Part shown: positions 10,535 to 20,000 of the stretch, in pieces
Layout of the letters: each line of letters opens with the position of its first letter
Position numbering within the stretch: the first letter of the stretch is position 1
From: Aeromonas enteropelogenes
Lineage (GTDB): Bacteria > Pseudomonadota > Gammaproteobacteria > Enterobacterales > Aeromonadaceae
Assembly: GCF_000819845.1 (NCBI RefSeq)
Contig: NZ_CDCG01000046.1
Location: 162,819 to 226,818, forward strand
Direction: 5' to 3'
Length of the DNA stretch: 64,000 bases
Translations under genes and position numbers: made by a program
Notes under the pieces: model-generated
What the model saw: only the letters and a program-made list of their open reading frames with translations
Database searches by the model: none
Told to the model about the DNA's origin: nothing

Positions 10535-10606
10535 TCAGCGGCCACCCAGGATGGCGATATAGTCCGAGACCCAGCGATAGCACAGAGGACACGCAGGTCC
10601 CCTGCC
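10535..10606 (-). pseudogene. duplicated 3' end of ydcS (about 20 codons)
   Basis: A second copy of the ydcS end lies 100 bases downstream of the true one. Both read YRWVSDYIAILGGR then TGA on the minus strand; the last 45 or so bases are nearly identical, while further upstream similarity fades and includes a small length difference. No complete gene precedes it. It sits between ydcS and ydcT. Confidence 0.85.
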
Positions 10607-10634
10607 GCTGGGATACGGCCTTGTTCTACCAGCA

Positions 10635-11780
10635 TCAGCGGCCACCCAGGATAGCGATATAGTCCGAGACCCAGCGGTAATACGGCACGCAGGTTCCCTG
10701 GCTCTTGCACTGGGAGACGGGAGTTCGCCAGAAGTGCACCCGATCGAAGTTGTCGATGCCGTTGGTCTTGCACCCCTCTTTCCCGAGCAGGGCATTTCCC
10801 TCGCAGGCGGCCGGCACCACGGGCACGGAACCGAACCAGGAGGCGAGATCCCCCTGCAACTTGTTGTTGAGGGAGTGCTCCAGCCACTGGTAGGCGCAGG
10901 TGAGGTTTTTGGCGCCACTGTGCACCATGCTGGTATCGGCCCAACCGGTGACCCCTTCCTTGGGCACCGTCGTGGCGACGGGCTGCTTGTCGGCGATCAG
11001 GGTATTGGCCTGGAACGGCCAGGAGTCGGAGGCCACCACCCCCTCGTTCTTGAAGTCATCGATCTGGACGAAGGCGTCGTGCCAGTAGCGTCCCACCAGC
11101 TGGCGTTGCTGGCGCAGCAGGTCGAGGGAGGCCTTGTACTGATCCTCGTTCAGTTCATACGGATCCTTGATACCGAGGGCCGGCTGATGGGTCATCAGAT
11201 AGAGGGCCGCATCGGCAATGTGGATGGGGCCGTCAAACGCCTGCACCCGCCCCTTGTTGGACTTGCCGTCCGCCAGGGTCTGCTCCTCGAACACCACACT
11301 CCAGGAGTCTGGTGCCTTGGGGAACACCTTGGTGTTGTACATCAAGATGTTGCCTCCCCACTGGTAGGGCACGCCGTAGTGCTTGCCGTCCACCGTGTGC
11401 CAGGGAGCATTCTGCAGACGGGGATCTATCTTGCCGTAGCTCGGGATGAGCGCCAGGTTGAGCGCCTGGACCTTGCCACCGGCGATGAGGCGCAGGCTGG
11501 CGTCGCCGGAGGCGGTCACCAGATCGAAGCCCCCCTCGTTCATCAGTGCCACCATCTCGTCCGAGGTGGCGGCCGTCTTGACGTTGACCTTGCAGCCGGT
11601 CTCTTTCTCGAAGCCGGTGACCCAGTCGTAATTCTTGTCGGTCTCGCCGCGTTCCACGTAGCCGGCCCAGGCCACTATGTTGAGCTGGCCTTCCCCCTTG
11701 CCGAGGGTGGTGGGGGCTGCCTGGGTCTGGCCTGCCAGCAGGGCGGGGATCAGGGCCAGGGTGAGGGGGGTCAGTTTCAT
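10635..11780 (-). CDS. ydcS: YdcS, periplasmic substrate-binding protein
   Basis: A 381-residue binding protein of the spermidine/putrescine-binding family. The signal peptide MKLTPLTLALIPALLAGQTQA is clear. The mature start GQLNIVAWAGYVERGETD is typical of the family. The start has a good ribosome site (AAGGAGA). First gene of ydcSTUV-patD. With PatD in the operon, the natural substrate is probably putrescine or a GABA-related compound; this is inference. E. coli YdcS has also been connected with polyhydroxybutyrate, which cannot be judged here. Confidence 0.92.
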   Translation of the reverse strand: MKLTPLTLALIPALLAGQTQAAPTTLGKGEGQLNIVAWAGYVERGETDKNYDWVTGFEKETGCKVNVKTAATSDEMVALMNEGGFDLVTASGDASLRLIAGGKVQALNLALIPSYGKIDPRLQNAPWHTVDGKHYGVPYQWGGNILMYNTKVFPKAPDSWSVVFEEQTLADGKSNKGRVQAFDGPIHIADAALYLMTHQPALGIKDPYELNEDQYKASLDLLRQQRQLVGRYWHDAFVQIDDFKNEGVVASDSWPFQANTLIADKQPVATTVPKEGVTGWADTSMVHSGAKNLTCAYQWLEHSLNNKLQGDLASWFGSVPVVPAACEGNALLGKEGCKTNGIDNFDRVHFWRTPVSQCKSQGTCVPYYRWVSDYIAILGGR

Positions 11781-11972
11781 CTTGCTCTCCTTGCATGATT
11801 GGCAACCGTGGCGGCGCCACAGTAGGCATTAACATCCTGTTAACCAGTCATGAGCGTAGGAGAAGCCGGGAGCAATGAGAATTTCAATTTTTAACGGCTT
11901 TGGTATCTGTAAAATCGATATCGAGTGCAGATGAATCTGATTTTTAGCGACAACCCCGCCTGATCCATTCGG

Positions 11973-12896
11973 TTAGCGGGAAGCCTGCTGGCGAGCCCGC
12001 AGCCGGCTCTGATCCCGCGCAATGTCGATAAACTCGCGGGCGGTCCACTCCAGCCGGGAGCCGCGTCGCCACACCAGGCCGATGTCGATGGCGGGGATCG
12101 GCTCCTTGATGGCACGAGCCTCGACCCGCTCCTGCTCCAGCGACCAGGGGCGATAGGCAAAATCCGGCAGCAGGGCGACGCCGAGCTGGCTCGCCACCAG
12201 GCTGCGCACCGCTTCCACCGAGGCTGTGCGCAATACGGTGCGCGGCGCAACGCCGTAGCGACGCAGCCCGCCGCCGATGATCTGATCCAGCTGATCGGCG
12301 GTCAGCGAGATCATGGGCTCCTCCCCCAGCGCCTTGAGAGAAAGGGTCGACTCGGCGCAGAACGGGTGGTTGGCGGCAAGCCAGAGCCGCAGCGGCGAGC
12401 GAGTCAGCAGTTCGGTATCGAACGCCTCTTGGCGGATGGTGCGGTTGGTCATCAGGATCCCCACGTCCACCTCGCCGTTGACGATCTGGTGCTCAAGATA
12501 GGGCTGCTCATCCTCCTTCACCTCGATCTGCACCGCCGGAAAGGCGCGGCGAAAGCGGCCGAGCGCCTCCGACAGGTAGTAACCGGCCACCAAGGTCGTC
12601 ACGCCGATAGTGAGCCGCCCCTGATCCTGCTGGGCCACCGCCTTGAGGGAGTGGCTGGCTTCGGTCATGGCGCCGAGGATGCGGCGAGCGTGCAGTAAAA
12701 ACTGGTGGCCTTGGGTGGTGAGGCTGACCCCACGCGGGTTGCGATCGAACAGGGGGGCACCGAGCTCGGTCTCCAGCTCGCGGATGGCGCTGGTGACAGC
12801 CGACTGGGAAATATGCAACTCGGCGGCGGCGCGGCTCACTGAGAAGCTGTCGGCCACCGCCACAAAATAGCGGATCTGGCGAAAGGTAAAGTTCAT
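11973..12896 (-). CDS. LysR-family regulator next to ydcSTUV-patD
   Basis: A 307-residue LysR-type regulator: N-terminal winged helix (FRQIRYFVAVADSFSVSRAA, then LHISQSAVTSAIRELE) and a substrate-binding-like effector domain. It lies upstream of ydcS in the same orientation, with about 190 bases between. Control of the polyamine/GABA transporter genes is plausible from position. E. coli uses a different regulator (YdcR, a MocR type) at this locus, so the regulator here seems to be lineage-specific. Confidence 0.88.
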   Translation of the reverse strand: MNFTFRQIRYFVAVADSFSVSRAAAELHISQSAVTSAIRELETELGAPLFDRNPRGVSLTTQGHQFLLHARRILGAMTEASHSLKAVAQQDQGRLTIGVTTLVAGYYLSEALGRFRRAFPAVQIEVKEDEQPYLEHQIVNGEVDVGILMTNRTIRQEAFDTELLTRSPLRLWLAANHPFCAESTLSLKALGEEPMISLTADQLDQIIGGGLRRYGVAPRTVLRTASVEAVRSLVASQLGVALLPDFAYRPWSLEQERVEARAIKEPIPAIDIGLVWRRGSRLEWTAREFIDIARDQSRLRARQQASR

Positions 12897-13006
12897 CTGG
12901 CATCCTTGCCGTAGAGCATCGGTCGAATGGCCAGCTTACCCGCAATGCTCGCCGGACAACAATGCACACAGGGATCACAGTTGCCGAACCGGAGGGCCAA
13001 CACGAC

Positions 13007-13044
13007 GCATCCCCGCCACCCTTAAACAGGATCGGCGGGGATGC
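13007..13044. terminator. hairpin between ycjF and the LysR gene
   Basis: An 11-bp perfect inverted repeat (GCATCCCCGCC / GGCGGGGATGC) lies after the ycjF stop on the minus strand. It lacks a clear T-run, so it could be a weak terminator or an mRNA-stabilising hairpin. Confidence 0.45.
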
Positions 13045-13073
13045 GATGCTCCTCATGTCATCGAAAGGCAGGA

Positions 13074-14117
13074 TCAGCCTTTGTTGAGATAGCCCGCCAG
13101 CTGGCCGATCAGCCGCTTGCGCAGCTCACCGAGTTTGGGTTTCTCATCCGCGCACCAGGGCAGCGGGCGGCACGCCTCTATGGTGCGCAGACCAAGGCGA
13201 GCGGTGAGCAACCCTGCCCCCACCCCTTGCGCGGCGCGGGCCGAAAGCTTGGCGGTGAGCTCGGCCCCCAGCAAGTCCATCCCCACCTCGGTCACCAGCT
13301 CGGTGGCACCGGCGTAGAGCATGTTGCGAAACACCTGGCGAATGAGGCGAATGCGGCTCCAGTAACCAAGCTCGATGGCGTAGACATCGGCGATGTCCTC
13401 GATCATCCGCAGGTTGCGCCACAGCATCAGCATCATGTCGACGGTGGCAAGCGGGCTCAGGGCCACCAGCACGGCGGCTTCCCCCGACCACTTGGCCACC
13501 CGCGCCTGGGCCAGCTTGTCGCGCTCGCCGAGCACCAGCTGGCTGTAGAGGGTCAGCACCTCCCGATCGCTGTGGCTCTCGTCGAGCTGGCCAAGCCAGC
13601 TCTGGTATCCTTCGCGCCCCTTGTCACCGCTGCGCTCGGCCAGCTGTTCGCAGAACGCCTGCCCCTGCCCGACCCCTTGATGGGCCAGCAAGTCTTCGGC
13701 CCGCGAGCGCACATCCTGGCGCTTCTTGAGGGTGCGCAGCCGCAACCACTCGCGCCCCACCACCCCGGCGGTGCCCACCGCCACCAGGCCGGAGGCCAGC
13801 AGCCAGGCGCAGCCCCAGAGCGGGGTGGTGAGAAATTGATCGTAGAGGAAGGCGCCATACTGCCCCAGGGAGAGCAGGCCGACTGCCCCCAGCCCCCAGG
13901 CGAGCAGCCGATGACGCCGGCGCGGCCGCAGGGTCAGGGCCGGTTCCACCTCGGTGAGGGCATCGAGATCGTCGAGGCGCTCGAAGCTGGTCTCATCAAG
14001 ACGCTGGGCGGGGGCCGGTGCTCGCTCCTCGCTCGCCACTTTGAGGGCTGGCTCCAGGATCACCTTGCCCTGCAGCGATGCGTTGGCATCCCCGTGCGGT
14101 TTTCTCTGATCGTTCAT
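13074..14117 (-). CDS. ycjF: YcjF-like membrane protein (DUF697 family)
   Basis: A 347-residue inner-membrane protein. The N-terminal 75 residues are polar, followed by two close transmembrane helices (LLAWGLGAVGLLSLGQYGAF and LWGCAWLLASGLVAVGTAGVV), and the C-terminal half is a DUF697 region. It follows ycjX as in the extended E. coli psp locus, where ycjXF are co-expressed under phage-shock conditions. Molecular function is not known. Confidence 0.88.
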   Translation of the reverse strand: MNDQRKPHGDANASLQGKVILEPALKVASEERAPAPAQRLDETSFERLDDLDALTEVEPALTLRPRRRHRLLAWGLGAVGLLSLGQYGAFLYDQFLTTPLWGCAWLLASGLVAVGTAGVVGREWLRLRTLKKRQDVRSRAEDLLAHQGVGQGQAFCEQLAERSGDKGREGYQSWLGQLDESHSDREVLTLYSQLVLGERDKLAQARVAKWSGEAAVLVALSPLATVDMMLMLWRNLRMIEDIADVYAIELGYWSRIRLIRQVFRNMLYAGATELVTEVGMDLLGAELTAKLSARAAQGVGAGLLTARLGLRTIEACRPLPWCADEKPKLGELRKRLIGQLAGYLNKG

Positions 14118-14169
14118 CACTTTTTCTCCTGTACGCGGCGTGTCGGTACGGCACGACAGCGCGCACGAC

Positions 14170-15576
14170 TCATTCGAGATGATCCCCGAGCAAAAACTCC
14201 AGCGCCGCATCGAGCCGGATATGGGGCAGCGCCTGATGGGCACTCATGGGCATGGGGCGAAACGCCTGAAAATCAAAGCCCTGGGTGTTCCACCATTGCG
14301 CGGGCGGAATATGGGAGGGCACCTCGCCCGGGAACAGCAAGAGCGGCTCACCCGAGAGGCTGGTGCCACGGATAGCGGGAAACTCGCGGCCATTGGCCAC
14401 CCCCTTGCCCACTTCGGTCGCCTTGATGGCGGCCAGCGCCAGGCACTCTGTGGCGATCCCCTCAAAGCGGGCCTGACCGCGACCACTACGCACCAGATGC
14501 TGAAGCAGGGAGACCAGGGGACCGTGCTGCTCCGGCGTCACGTGATCCGCCTTGCTCGCCACAAACAGCAATTTGTCGATACGCGGCGAGAAGAGCCGGC
14601 ACCACCAGTTGCTCTTGCCGTAGGCAAAGCTCTCCATGATGCGAGCAATGGCCTGTTGCATGTCGCCAAAGCTGGCGGCGCCGGCATTAAGGGGCTGCAA
14701 ACAGTCCACCAGCACGATCTGGCGATCAAAGCCCGCGAAGTGCTGCTCATAAAAACCCTGCACCAGGTGCTGCTTGTACTGCTCAAAACGCTGCTTGAGG
14801 GTGGTGTAGAGGGTGCCATCGACGGGCTCACCGGCAGGCTTGTCCCACACCCAGGGCACAAACTGCAGCATGGGGGCACCAGCATACTCCCCCGGCAGCA
14901 CGAAGCGACCGGGCTGGATAAGGTGCAGTCCCAGCTCCCGCTTGCAGGCGTGCAGATAGTCGGTATAGCGCTCGGCAAGCTGGGCGACCGGCCGCTCCTC
15001 GAAGCCTTGATCCGCTTGCCAGGCGGGCGTCAGCCAGCCGGCGGCAAGGGTTTGCAACTCGGGGCGGCGCAGCTGATCACGCACTTGCTCGCTCCACTGC
15101 TCATAACTCATCTCAAGTAACGGCAGATCGAGCAGCCACTCCCCCGGATAGTCCACCAGATCCACGTAGAGGGTGGAGATCTCCCCCAGGTGCTTGCGCA
15201 GGGGATGACGGGTGCGATAACGGATTTCGAGGCGTACCTCGGCTACCCCGCGAGTGGGCTCGGGCCAGGCCGGCGGATCGCCAAACAGGGAGTCGAGGCC
15301 GCGCTCGTAGGCAAAGGTGGGAATGTGGGGATTTTGCTGCGGCACCCGGCGGGCACCGAGAATGCGCCCCTGGCGCAGGGCATCCCACAGAGGCAGACGG
15401 CCGTCAATAGCTGCATGTTCCAGCTGGTTGACCAGGGCGGTGATGAAGGCGGTCTTGCCGCTGCGAGAGAGGCCGGTCACCGCCAGCCGGATGTGGCGAT
15501 CCCGAACCCGGTTCACCACGTCGTTCGCCTTGTGTTGCAGGCGATTCAACTTCTGTTCCAGTTTATTGAGTATCAA
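14170..15576 (-). CDS. ycjX: YcjX-like P-loop protein of the psp locus
   Basis: A 469-residue GTPase-like protein with the P-loop GLSRSGKTAF and the conserved HIRLAVTGLSRSGKTAFITALVN start of the YcjX family. The best start is a TTG at 15576, giving a length near the 465 residues I recall for E. coli; the only alternatives upstream add residues unrelated to the family. The end (PHIRLDAALEFLLGD) also matches. It lies after a strong hairpin below pspC, so it may be transcribed by read-through or separately. Confidence 0.88.
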   Translation of the reverse strand: MILNKLEQKLNRLQHKANDVVNRVRDRHIRLAVTGLSRSGKTAFITALVNQLEHAAIDGRLPLWDALRQGRILGARRVPQQNPHIPTFAYERGLDSLFGDPPAWPEPTRGVAEVRLEIRYRTRHPLRKHLGEISTLYVDLVDYPGEWLLDLPLLEMSYEQWSEQVRDQLRRPELQTLAAGWLTPAWQADQGFEERPVAQLAERYTDYLHACKRELGLHLIQPGRFVLPGEYAGAPMLQFVPWVWDKPAGEPVDGTLYTTLKQRFEQYKQHLVQGFYEQHFAGFDRQIVLVDCLQPLNAGAASFGDMQQAIARIMESFAYGKSNWWCRLFSPRIDKLLFVASKADHVTPEQHGPLVSLLQHLVRSGRGQARFEGIATECLALAAIKATEVGKGVANGREFPAIRGTSLSGEPLLLFPGEVPSHIPPAQWWNTQGFDFQAFRPMPMSAHQALPHIRLDAALEFLLGDHLE

Positions 15577-15677
15577 GGCTGATCCCGTTCTCCCTAGCTT
15601 GGTGATTGGGTTGGTGATGGTGTTACTGATTGGCTTGGATAGTCTCCCCGTCCAAACACTCGCCTCTGCCGATGGGC

Positions 15678-15705
15678 ACCTGCCGCCACCTTGGTGGCGG
15701 CAGGT
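15678..15705. terminator. hairpin between pspC and ycjX
   Basis: A perfect 12-bp inverted repeat (ACCTGCCGCCAC / GTGGCGGCAGGT) with a four-base loop, without a strong T-run. It may attenuate read-through from pspABC into ycjXF. Confidence 0.5.
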
Positions 15706-15749
15706 ACCTGTCTGCGGGGTGAGAGGTTCGCACAAGGCCGGTGGCTGGC

Positions 15750-16154
15750 TTACAGCTTGCGAAACTCCCGCTGCAGGGTGAACTCCTTGGAGGTCACCAG
15801 CTTCTCGATCTGCTGCAACCTGGGCTCCAGTGCATCGAGCTCGCGATTAATCCGCCCCAGAGCCTGATGGGGGGTGATCCCCGCCTGCCAGCTGCGCGCC
15901 TTCATTCGTACCTCGGCAAAGGCCTCTTCCTCCTGCTCATAGAGAGTGACCGGCTTCTTGTCGAGCAGAAACCAGGCCGCCATATAAGCCGTGAAGGTAA
16001 TAAAGCCGGCGAAGATGAGGCCACTGATGGCCAGCAGGCGCACGATCCAGGTCTCCACCCCGAAATAGTCGGCAAGACCGGCGCAGACCCCCGCTATCTT
16101 GCCCTGGCGGGGATCGCGATAGAGATTGCGCCCCTCACGATACGCGCTGTTCAT
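15750..16154 (-). CDS. pspC: phage shock protein C
   Basis: A 134-residue inner-membrane protein with the PspC core (LYRDPRQGKIAGVCAGLADYFGV) and one hydrophobic segment (LLAISGLIFAGFITFTAYMAA). The C-terminal tail is predicted to be helical. PspB and PspC sense membrane stress and recruit PspA, which frees PspF. Overlaps pspB by four bases (ATGA-type). Confidence 0.94.
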   Translation of the reverse strand: MNSAYREGRNLYRDPRQGKIAGVCAGLADYFGVETWIVRLLAISGLIFAGFITFTAYMAAWFLLDKKPVTLYEQEEEAFAEVRMKARSWQAGITPHQALGRINRELDALEPRLQQIEKLVTSKEFTLQREFRKL

Positions 16155-16387
16155 ACCTTGTTCCTCCAGCCCGGGACTTCAGCGTCCAGAATCGACTCGA
16201 GTGCCCCGACCCGCTCCTGCATCTTCTCAGCACGGGCCAGCAGCCCTTGCAGCTGCTCCCGCTCGCTATCGGCCAACCCGGCGCCGATCCGCCCCTTGGC
16301 CCGGTAGTGCAGCACCAGCCAGATGGGAGCCACCACCACCATGAAGACCACCATGGGAACCATCAATACACCCAGCAGATCTTCCAT
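16151..16387 (-). CDS. pspB: phage shock protein B
   Basis: A 78-residue protein with an N-terminal transmembrane helix (LLGVLMVPMVVFMVVVAPIWLVLHY) and a cytoplasmic coiled-coil (SEREQLQGLLARAEKMQERV). Partner of PspC. Lies between pspA and pspC with minimal spacing. Confidence 0.93.
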   Translation of the reverse strand: MEDLLGVLMVPMVVFMVVVAPIWLVLHYRAKGRIGAGLADSEREQLQGLLARAEKMQERVGALESILDAEVPGWRNKV

Positions 16388-16390
16388 CTG

Positions 16391-17071
16391 TTACTCCCCC
16401 TGTTTCGGCGCACTGTCGCCCTGGCCCAGCTTCTGACGCATGGCCTCGAGTTCGCGGCTTATCTGATCGTCCACCTCCAGCTCGGCAAACTGTTGATCCA
16501 GCGCCTTGTCGGACTGTCCCAGATCGGCGCGGGCCTCCATCTCGTCGATGCGACGCTCCATGCGCTCGAACTTGCTGACCACCGCCTGGCTGTCACCACG
16601 GGCCACCTGGCTCTGCACGTTGAGACGGCTGCTGGCCGCTTCGCTGCGAATGGCCATCGCTTTTTGGCGGGCGCGGGCATCTTCGAGCTTGGCTTCCAGC
16701 TGACGGATCTCCTCCCCCAGCTTCTCGATGCCGCTGTCCACCGCCTGCTGCTCGCGCAGGAGCGCATCGGCCAGCTCGGTCTGCTTTTTCTTCTCGATGA
16801 GGGCGGCGCGGGCCAGATCCTCACGTCCCTTGGTCAGGGCCAGTTCGGCCTTGGCCTGCCACTCGTCCACCCGCTCCTGATGACGGGCGACCTGACGGCC
16901 GATCTCTTTCTGGCTGGCGAGGAAGCGGGCCAGATTGGAGCGCTCCTTCACCAATTCGTCTTCCATCTCCTGGATGATCAGGCGCACCATCTTCTGGGGA
17001 TCTTCTGCCTTGTCGAGCAGGGCCGTCAGGTTGGAATTGATGATGTCGGCCAGACGGGAAAAAATACTCAT
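16391..17071 (-). CDS. pspA: phage shock protein A
   Basis: A 226-residue peripheral membrane protein of the PspA/IM30/ESCRT-III-like family, made almost wholly of coiled-coil helices. The N-terminus MSIFSRLADIINSNLTALLD is the membrane-inserting amphipathic helix. It protects leaky membranes and inhibits PspF. The start at 17071 has AGGAG upstream and matches the family N-terminus. First gene of the sigma-54-driven operon. Confidence 0.96.
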   Translation of the reverse strand: MSIFSRLADIINSNLTALLDKAEDPQKMVRLIIQEMEDELVKERSNLARFLASQKEIGRQVARHQERVDEWQAKAELALTKGREDLARAALIEKKKQTELADALLREQQAVDSGIEKLGEEIRQLEAKLEDARARQKAMAIRSEAASSRLNVQSQVARGDSQAVVSKFERMERRIDEMEARADLGQSDKALDQQFAELEVDDQISRELEAMRQKLGQGDSAPKQGE

Positions 17072-17115
17072 GATTGCACTCCTGTTATTGGCATGGCGTT
17101 GTTTCTCCATTGACA

Positions 17116-17134
17116 ATGGCAACTTGTGTGCCAA
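17116..17134 (-). promoter_or_regulatory. sigma-54 promoter of pspABC
   Basis: On the minus strand the sequence TTGGCACACAAGTTGCCAT matches the sigma-54 consensus (TGGCAC, five bases, TTGC) with GG and GC correctly spaced. It lies about 45 bases ahead of the pspA start, between pspA and the divergent activator gene pspF. Confidence 0.88.
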
Positions 17135-17268
17135 TCTGGAACGAAATTTAACTCTTTGATTTATATGGGGGCAGAATGATCGCGCTTCAAGGTGTCCGGT
17201 ACAAGTGGTGATAAAAATCACCAACTTTTGGTAAGATTGACCAGCTTTTATAACCGACAGGGATCACT

Positions 17269-18333
17269 ATGACCACGGCCACGGAAAGCCTGCTGGGAGA
17301 ATCCAACGCGTTTCTCGAGATCATTGAGCAGGCCTCACGCCTCGCCCCGCTGCGCAAACCCGTGCTGATCATCGGTGAGCGGGGAACCGGCAAGGAGCTC
17401 ATCGCCCACCGCCTACATTATCTCTCGACGCGCTGGGATCAAAGCTTTGTCACCGTCAACTGCGCCACCCTGAGCGAGAGTCTGCTGGAAACCGAGCTGT
17501 TCGGTCACGAGGCGGGCTCCTTCACCGGCGCGGCCAAGCGCCACCAGGGGCGCTTCGAGCGGGCCGACGGCGGCACCCTGTTTCTCGACGAGCTGGCCAC
17601 CACCAGCGCCCGGGTGCAGGAGAAACTGCTGCGGGTCATCGAATATGGCGAGTTCGAACGGGTCGGTGGTGCCAAGCCCCTCAAGGTAGATGTTCGGCTG
17701 GTGTGCGCCACCAACGAGGATCTGCCGGCGCTGGCGGCCAAGGGGCAATTTCGCCACGATCTGCTGGACCGGCTCGCCTTTGACGTCATCACCCTGCCCC
17801 CGCTGCGCGAGCGCCGGGAAGACATTCTGATGCTGGCAGAGCATTTTGCCCACGGCATGACCCGGGAGCTGGGCTATCCGCTGTTCGCCGGGTTCTCGCG
17901 AAAAGCGACCCAGCTGCTGCTGGACTACCCTTGGCCTGGCAACGTGCGGGAGCTGAAGAACGTGGTGGAGCGCAGCATCTACCGTCAGGGCAATCCCCAG
18001 TTGCCGCTGTCGGATCTGGTGATCAATCCCTTCGACTCCCCTTGGCGGCCGCGCCAAACGGCGGTCGCCACAACGCCAGCCATACCGGAAGAGCGCTCTG
18101 TTCCTGCGGGCGGGATGACGCCCCTCCTGGCCCTGCCGCTCGATCTGAAGCAGGCGGTGGCGGAGTACGAGATTAATTTACTCAAGCAAGCGATGCAGCA
18201 ATCCCAGTATAATCAGCGCAAAGCCGCCCAACTGCTGGCCTTAAGCTATCACCAGTTCCGTGGCATGCTACGCAAGTATCAGTTGCAAGATGGTGACAAT
18301 GATGCAGAACAGGACCAGACGGAGATCGGTTGA
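17269..18333 (+). CDS. pspF: PspF, sigma-54 activator of the phage shock operon
   Basis: A 354-residue enhancer-binding protein without a receiver domain. AAA+ domain with Walker A GERGTGKE at 36-43, sigma-54 contact loop GSFTGA at 83-88 (Ser in place of the usual Ala, seen in some functional activators), and Walker B LFLDELA. The C-terminal Fis-type helix-turn-helix (NQRKAAQLLALSYHQFRGML) binds upstream activating sites. Divergent from pspA, as in E. coli; sapA follows on the same strand. Confidence 0.95.
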   Translation: MTTATESLLGESNAFLEIIEQASRLAPLRKPVLIIGERGTGKELIAHRLHYLSTRWDQSFVTVNCATLSESLLETELFGHEAGSFTGAAKRHQGRFERADGGTLFLDELATTSARVQEKLLRVIEYGEFERVGGAKPLKVDVRLVCATNEDLPALAAKGQFRHDLLDRLAFDVITLPPLRERREDILMLAEHFAHGMTRELGYPLFAGFSRKATQLLLDYPWPGNVRELKNVVERSIYRQGNPQLPLSDLVINPFDSPWRPRQTAVATTPAIPEERSVPAGGMTPLLALPLDLKQAVAEYEINLLKQAMQQSQYNQRKAAQLLALSYHQFRGMLRKYQLQDGDNDAEQDQTEIG

Positions 18334-18396
18334 GACCGGCTCTCGCGACACGCCAGCCACGACGCTGTCACCTTCGTATAAAAACATGGTTAGACA

Positions 18397-19998
18397 ATGA
18401 GAATGCTCAAACCCTTGCTGCTCGGTCTGCTGGTGCTGGTCACCGGCTGCCAGAAGCAGTCCGAGGCCTCGAAAACCGGGCTCATTTACTGCGCCGAGGG
18501 CTCTCCCCTCTCCTTCAACCCCCATGTCTCCAATTCGGGGGTGACGCTGGACGCCAGTGCCCGTCCGCTCTATGACCGCCTGCTGGAGGTCAACCCCAAT
18601 ACCCTGACGCTGGAGCCGGCCCTGGCGAGCAAGTGGCAGATAAGCGAGGATGGCCTCACCTATACCCTGACCCTGCGCCAGGGCGTCACGTTTCACCAGA
18701 CCCCCTGGTTTACGCCGACCCGCACCCTCAACGCCGAGGATGTGGTCTTCACCTACGCGCGCCAGCTCGATCTCCTTCATCCCTATCACCAGGTTTCCGG
18801 CGGCGATTACCCCTATTTCTACAGCCTGGGGCAGGATCAGCTGATCAAGCGGGTCTACGCGAAAGATCCGCAGACAGTGGTGTTCGAGCTCAACCAGCCC
18901 AATGCCTCCTTCCTCGCCACCCTGGCCAGCGACTATGCGGTGATCCTCTCCGCCGAATATGCCGATCAGATGCTCAAAGCCGGCACCCCGGCGCTGCTCG
19001 ACAACCGCCCCATCGGCACCGGCCCCTTCCGCTTCAAGGAGTACCGCCACAACGAGTTCATCCGCTACCTGCGCCACCCCGGCTACTGGGGCGGCGAGGC
19101 TAGGATTGAACAGCTGGTCTACGACATCACTCCCAGATCTTCCAAGCGACTGGCCAAACTGCTGACCGGCGAGTGCGACGTGATGAGCACCCCGGTTGCC
19201 AGCCAGCTGTCAGTGATCAAGCAGCACCCGGATCTCAACCTGTCGGTCCAGTCCGGGATGAACGTCGCCTTCCTGGCCCTCAATACCCGCAAGCCGCCGT
19301 TTAACGACATCAAGGTACGCCAGGCCATCGCCAGCGCCATCAATGTCGACAATCTGCTGCAGGCGGTCTACTTCGATACAGGCTTGCCCGCAAACAGTCT
19401 GCTGCCGCCCCTCTCCTGGGGTTACAACCCGAGCCTGCCCCAACGCAAGCAGGACCTGAAACGGGCCCGCCTACTGCTCAAACAGGCGGGTCTGGAGCAG
19501 GGTTTCGAGATGCAGGTGCTGGTGCAGCCGGACGCCCGCCCCTACAACCCAGATGCCATCAAGACCGCCCAACTGATGCGCAATGATCTCGCCAGGGTGG
19601 GGATCAGGCTCAAGATAGTGCAGCAGGCCTGGCCCGTCATTGAGCGCCGCCTCATGAAGGGGCAGTATGACAGCCTGCTGTCTGGCTGGATTGCCGACAA
19701 CGCCGACCCGGACAACTTCTTTCGCCAGCTGCTGAGTTGCTCGGCGGTGGAGCGGGGCAACAACTACAGCCGCTGGTGCAACCCGGCCTTCGATCAGTTG
19801 CTTGACGATGCGGTCACCACACCCCAGCTGGCGTTTCGGCTGCGCAACTACTATTACGCCCAGACCCTGCTCAACGAGCAGTTGCCGCTCATTCCGCTGG
19901 CCCATGCCTTGCGCACCCAGATCAGCCGCAGCGATATCGAGGGGCTGCAGCTGATGCCCTTTGGTGGCACAGTCTTCAATCAGGCCTACAGGGAGTAA
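18397..19998 (+). CDS. sapA: SapA, peptide-binding protein
   Basis: A 533-residue family-5 extracellular solute-binding protein (DppA/OppA-like) for a peptide ABC importer linked in enteric bacteria to resistance to antimicrobial peptides. The N-terminus ends in LVLVTGC, which fits a lipobox, so this version may be membrane-anchored. Conserved parts include IYCAEGSPLSFNPHVSNSG and the C-terminal IPLAHALRTQISRSDI. Starts sapABCDF; the distance of two bases to sapB shows operon structure. Confidence 0.94.
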   Translation: MRMLKPLLLGLLVLVTGCQKQSEASKTGLIYCAEGSPLSFNPHVSNSGVTLDASARPLYDRLLEVNPNTLTLEPALASKWQISEDGLTYTLTLRQGVTFHQTPWFTPTRTLNAEDVVFTYARQLDLLHPYHQVSGGDYPYFYSLGQDQLIKRVYAKDPQTVVFELNQPNASFLATLASDYAVILSAEYADQMLKAGTPALLDNRPIGTGPFRFKEYRHNEFIRYLRHPGYWGGEARIEQLVYDITPRSSKRLAKLLTGECDVMSTPVASQLSVIKQHPDLNLSVQSGMNVAFLALNTRKPPFNDIKVRQAIASAINVDNLLQAVYFDTGLPANSLLPPLSWGYNPSLPQRKQDLKRARLLLKQAGLEQGFEMQVLVQPDARPYNPDAIKTAQLMRNDLARVGIRLKIVQQAWPVIERRLMKGQYDSLLSGWIADNADPDNFFRQLLSCSAVERGNNYSRWCNPAFDQLLDDAVTTPQLAFRLRNYYYAQTLLNEQLPLIPLAHALRTQISRSDIEGLQLMPFGGTVFNQAYRE

Positions 19999-20000
19999 GC

